In this document: positions 21,557-21,739 of the stretch, piece by piece
Numbering within the stretch: the stretch's first letter is position 1
How the letters are laid out: every line of letters begins with the position of its first letter
Origin: JACKCP01 sp034007295
GTDB lineage: Bacteria; Desulfobacterota; Desulfobacteria; Desulfobacterales; JACKCP01
Assembly: GCA_034007295.1 (NCBI GenBank)
Contig: JAVERC010000052.1
Coordinates: 1-21,739 of the forward strand
DNA length: 21,739 nt
Direction: 5' to 3'
Notes under the pieces: model-generated
What the model saw: only the letters and a program-made list of their open reading frames with translations
Told to the model about the DNA's origin: nothing
Database searches by the model: none
Made by a program: the position numbers and the translations under genes

Positions 21557-21739
21557 TCATCCGTAATTCCAAAATGCACTAAACTCCATAGTCTGAAAAT
21601 GTAATATTTTTTTTTTCTTTTTCTTATTTTCTTCTAAAGAAAGACAAATTTTTAAAATCTCTTCTTCAATTTTCTTTTTTTCTTCAAGTATTTTTTAAAA
21701 TTTAAAAAGTCTCCATAATAAAACAAAACAAATCTATGG

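Larger units (their letters stand above)
21274..21739. other. Right-edge non-coding and broken sequence
   Basis: No intact gene is visible in these 466 bp. In order they hold the inverted repeat at 21300-21343, the C-terminal remnant of a TonB-dependent receptor (21392-21556, minus), and a possible element junction near 21557. From 21600 to the edge comes very T-rich, low-complexity DNA that reads as Lys/Glu-rich nonsense on the minus strand. Confidence 0.6.

Overview
The window is chromosomal DNA of an AT-rich anaerobe. Its core is a nitrogen-fixation (nif) locus of the kind found in obligate anaerobes: nifH-nifI1-nifI2-nifD-nifK-[2Fe-2S] ferredoxin-nifE-nifN-nifB. NifD has the long insertion and NifK the short N-terminus known from Clostridium pasteurianum-like nitrogenases. 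With a GlnK-AmtB-NifV operon, sigma-54 promoters and a flavoredoxin-like protein, my best guess is a Desulfobacterota (sulfate-reducer-like) genome. That is an inference; no rRNA or other marker gene lies in the window.

Layout. 1-93 looks like the end of an IS21-family element whose body lies outside the window. 119-1809 is a two-gene putative restriction-modification cassette (DUF3883-type nuclease, C5-cytosine methyltransferase). 1810-2159 is AT-rich spacer with a REP-like hairpin and short direct repeats. 2160-4173 (minus) is the molybdate transporter modABC. 4314-7176 (minus) is a glnK-amtB-nifV operon with a sigma-54 promoter at 7227-7242. 7177-7693 is the divergent control region; its other side carries a textbook sigma-54 promoter for nifH (7642-7657). 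7694-16765 (plus) is the nine-gene nif operon, ending at a strong terminator (16778-16805). Then comes a convergent minus-strand operon: TetR regulator (18773-18189), AcuI/YhdH-type reductase (18179-17172) and a small unknown ORF (17119-16931). Divergent from it run a flavin-reductase-like protein and a nitroreductase (19053-20145). A NemR-like inverted repeat lies between the two units. An extended-SDR epimerase (20257-21273) follows. The right edge holds a long inverted repeat and the broken C-terminus of a TonB-dependent receptor.

How it works together. ModABC supplies molybdenum and NifV supplies homocitrate for FeMo-co. NifB makes the Fe-S-C core, which matures on NifEN. NifH and NifDK form the enzyme. 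NifI1/NifI2 switch nitrogenase activity post-translationally, and GlnK/AmtB handle ammonium uptake and sensing. No nifA, nifU, nifS or stand-alone nifX is present in the window.

The least explained signal is the 517-bp glnK/nifH control region. It has two sigma-54 promoters but no TGT-N10-ACA NifA site that I could find. Instead it carries eight ATAAC/GTTAT half-sites, several paired as inverted repeats, plus other palindromes.
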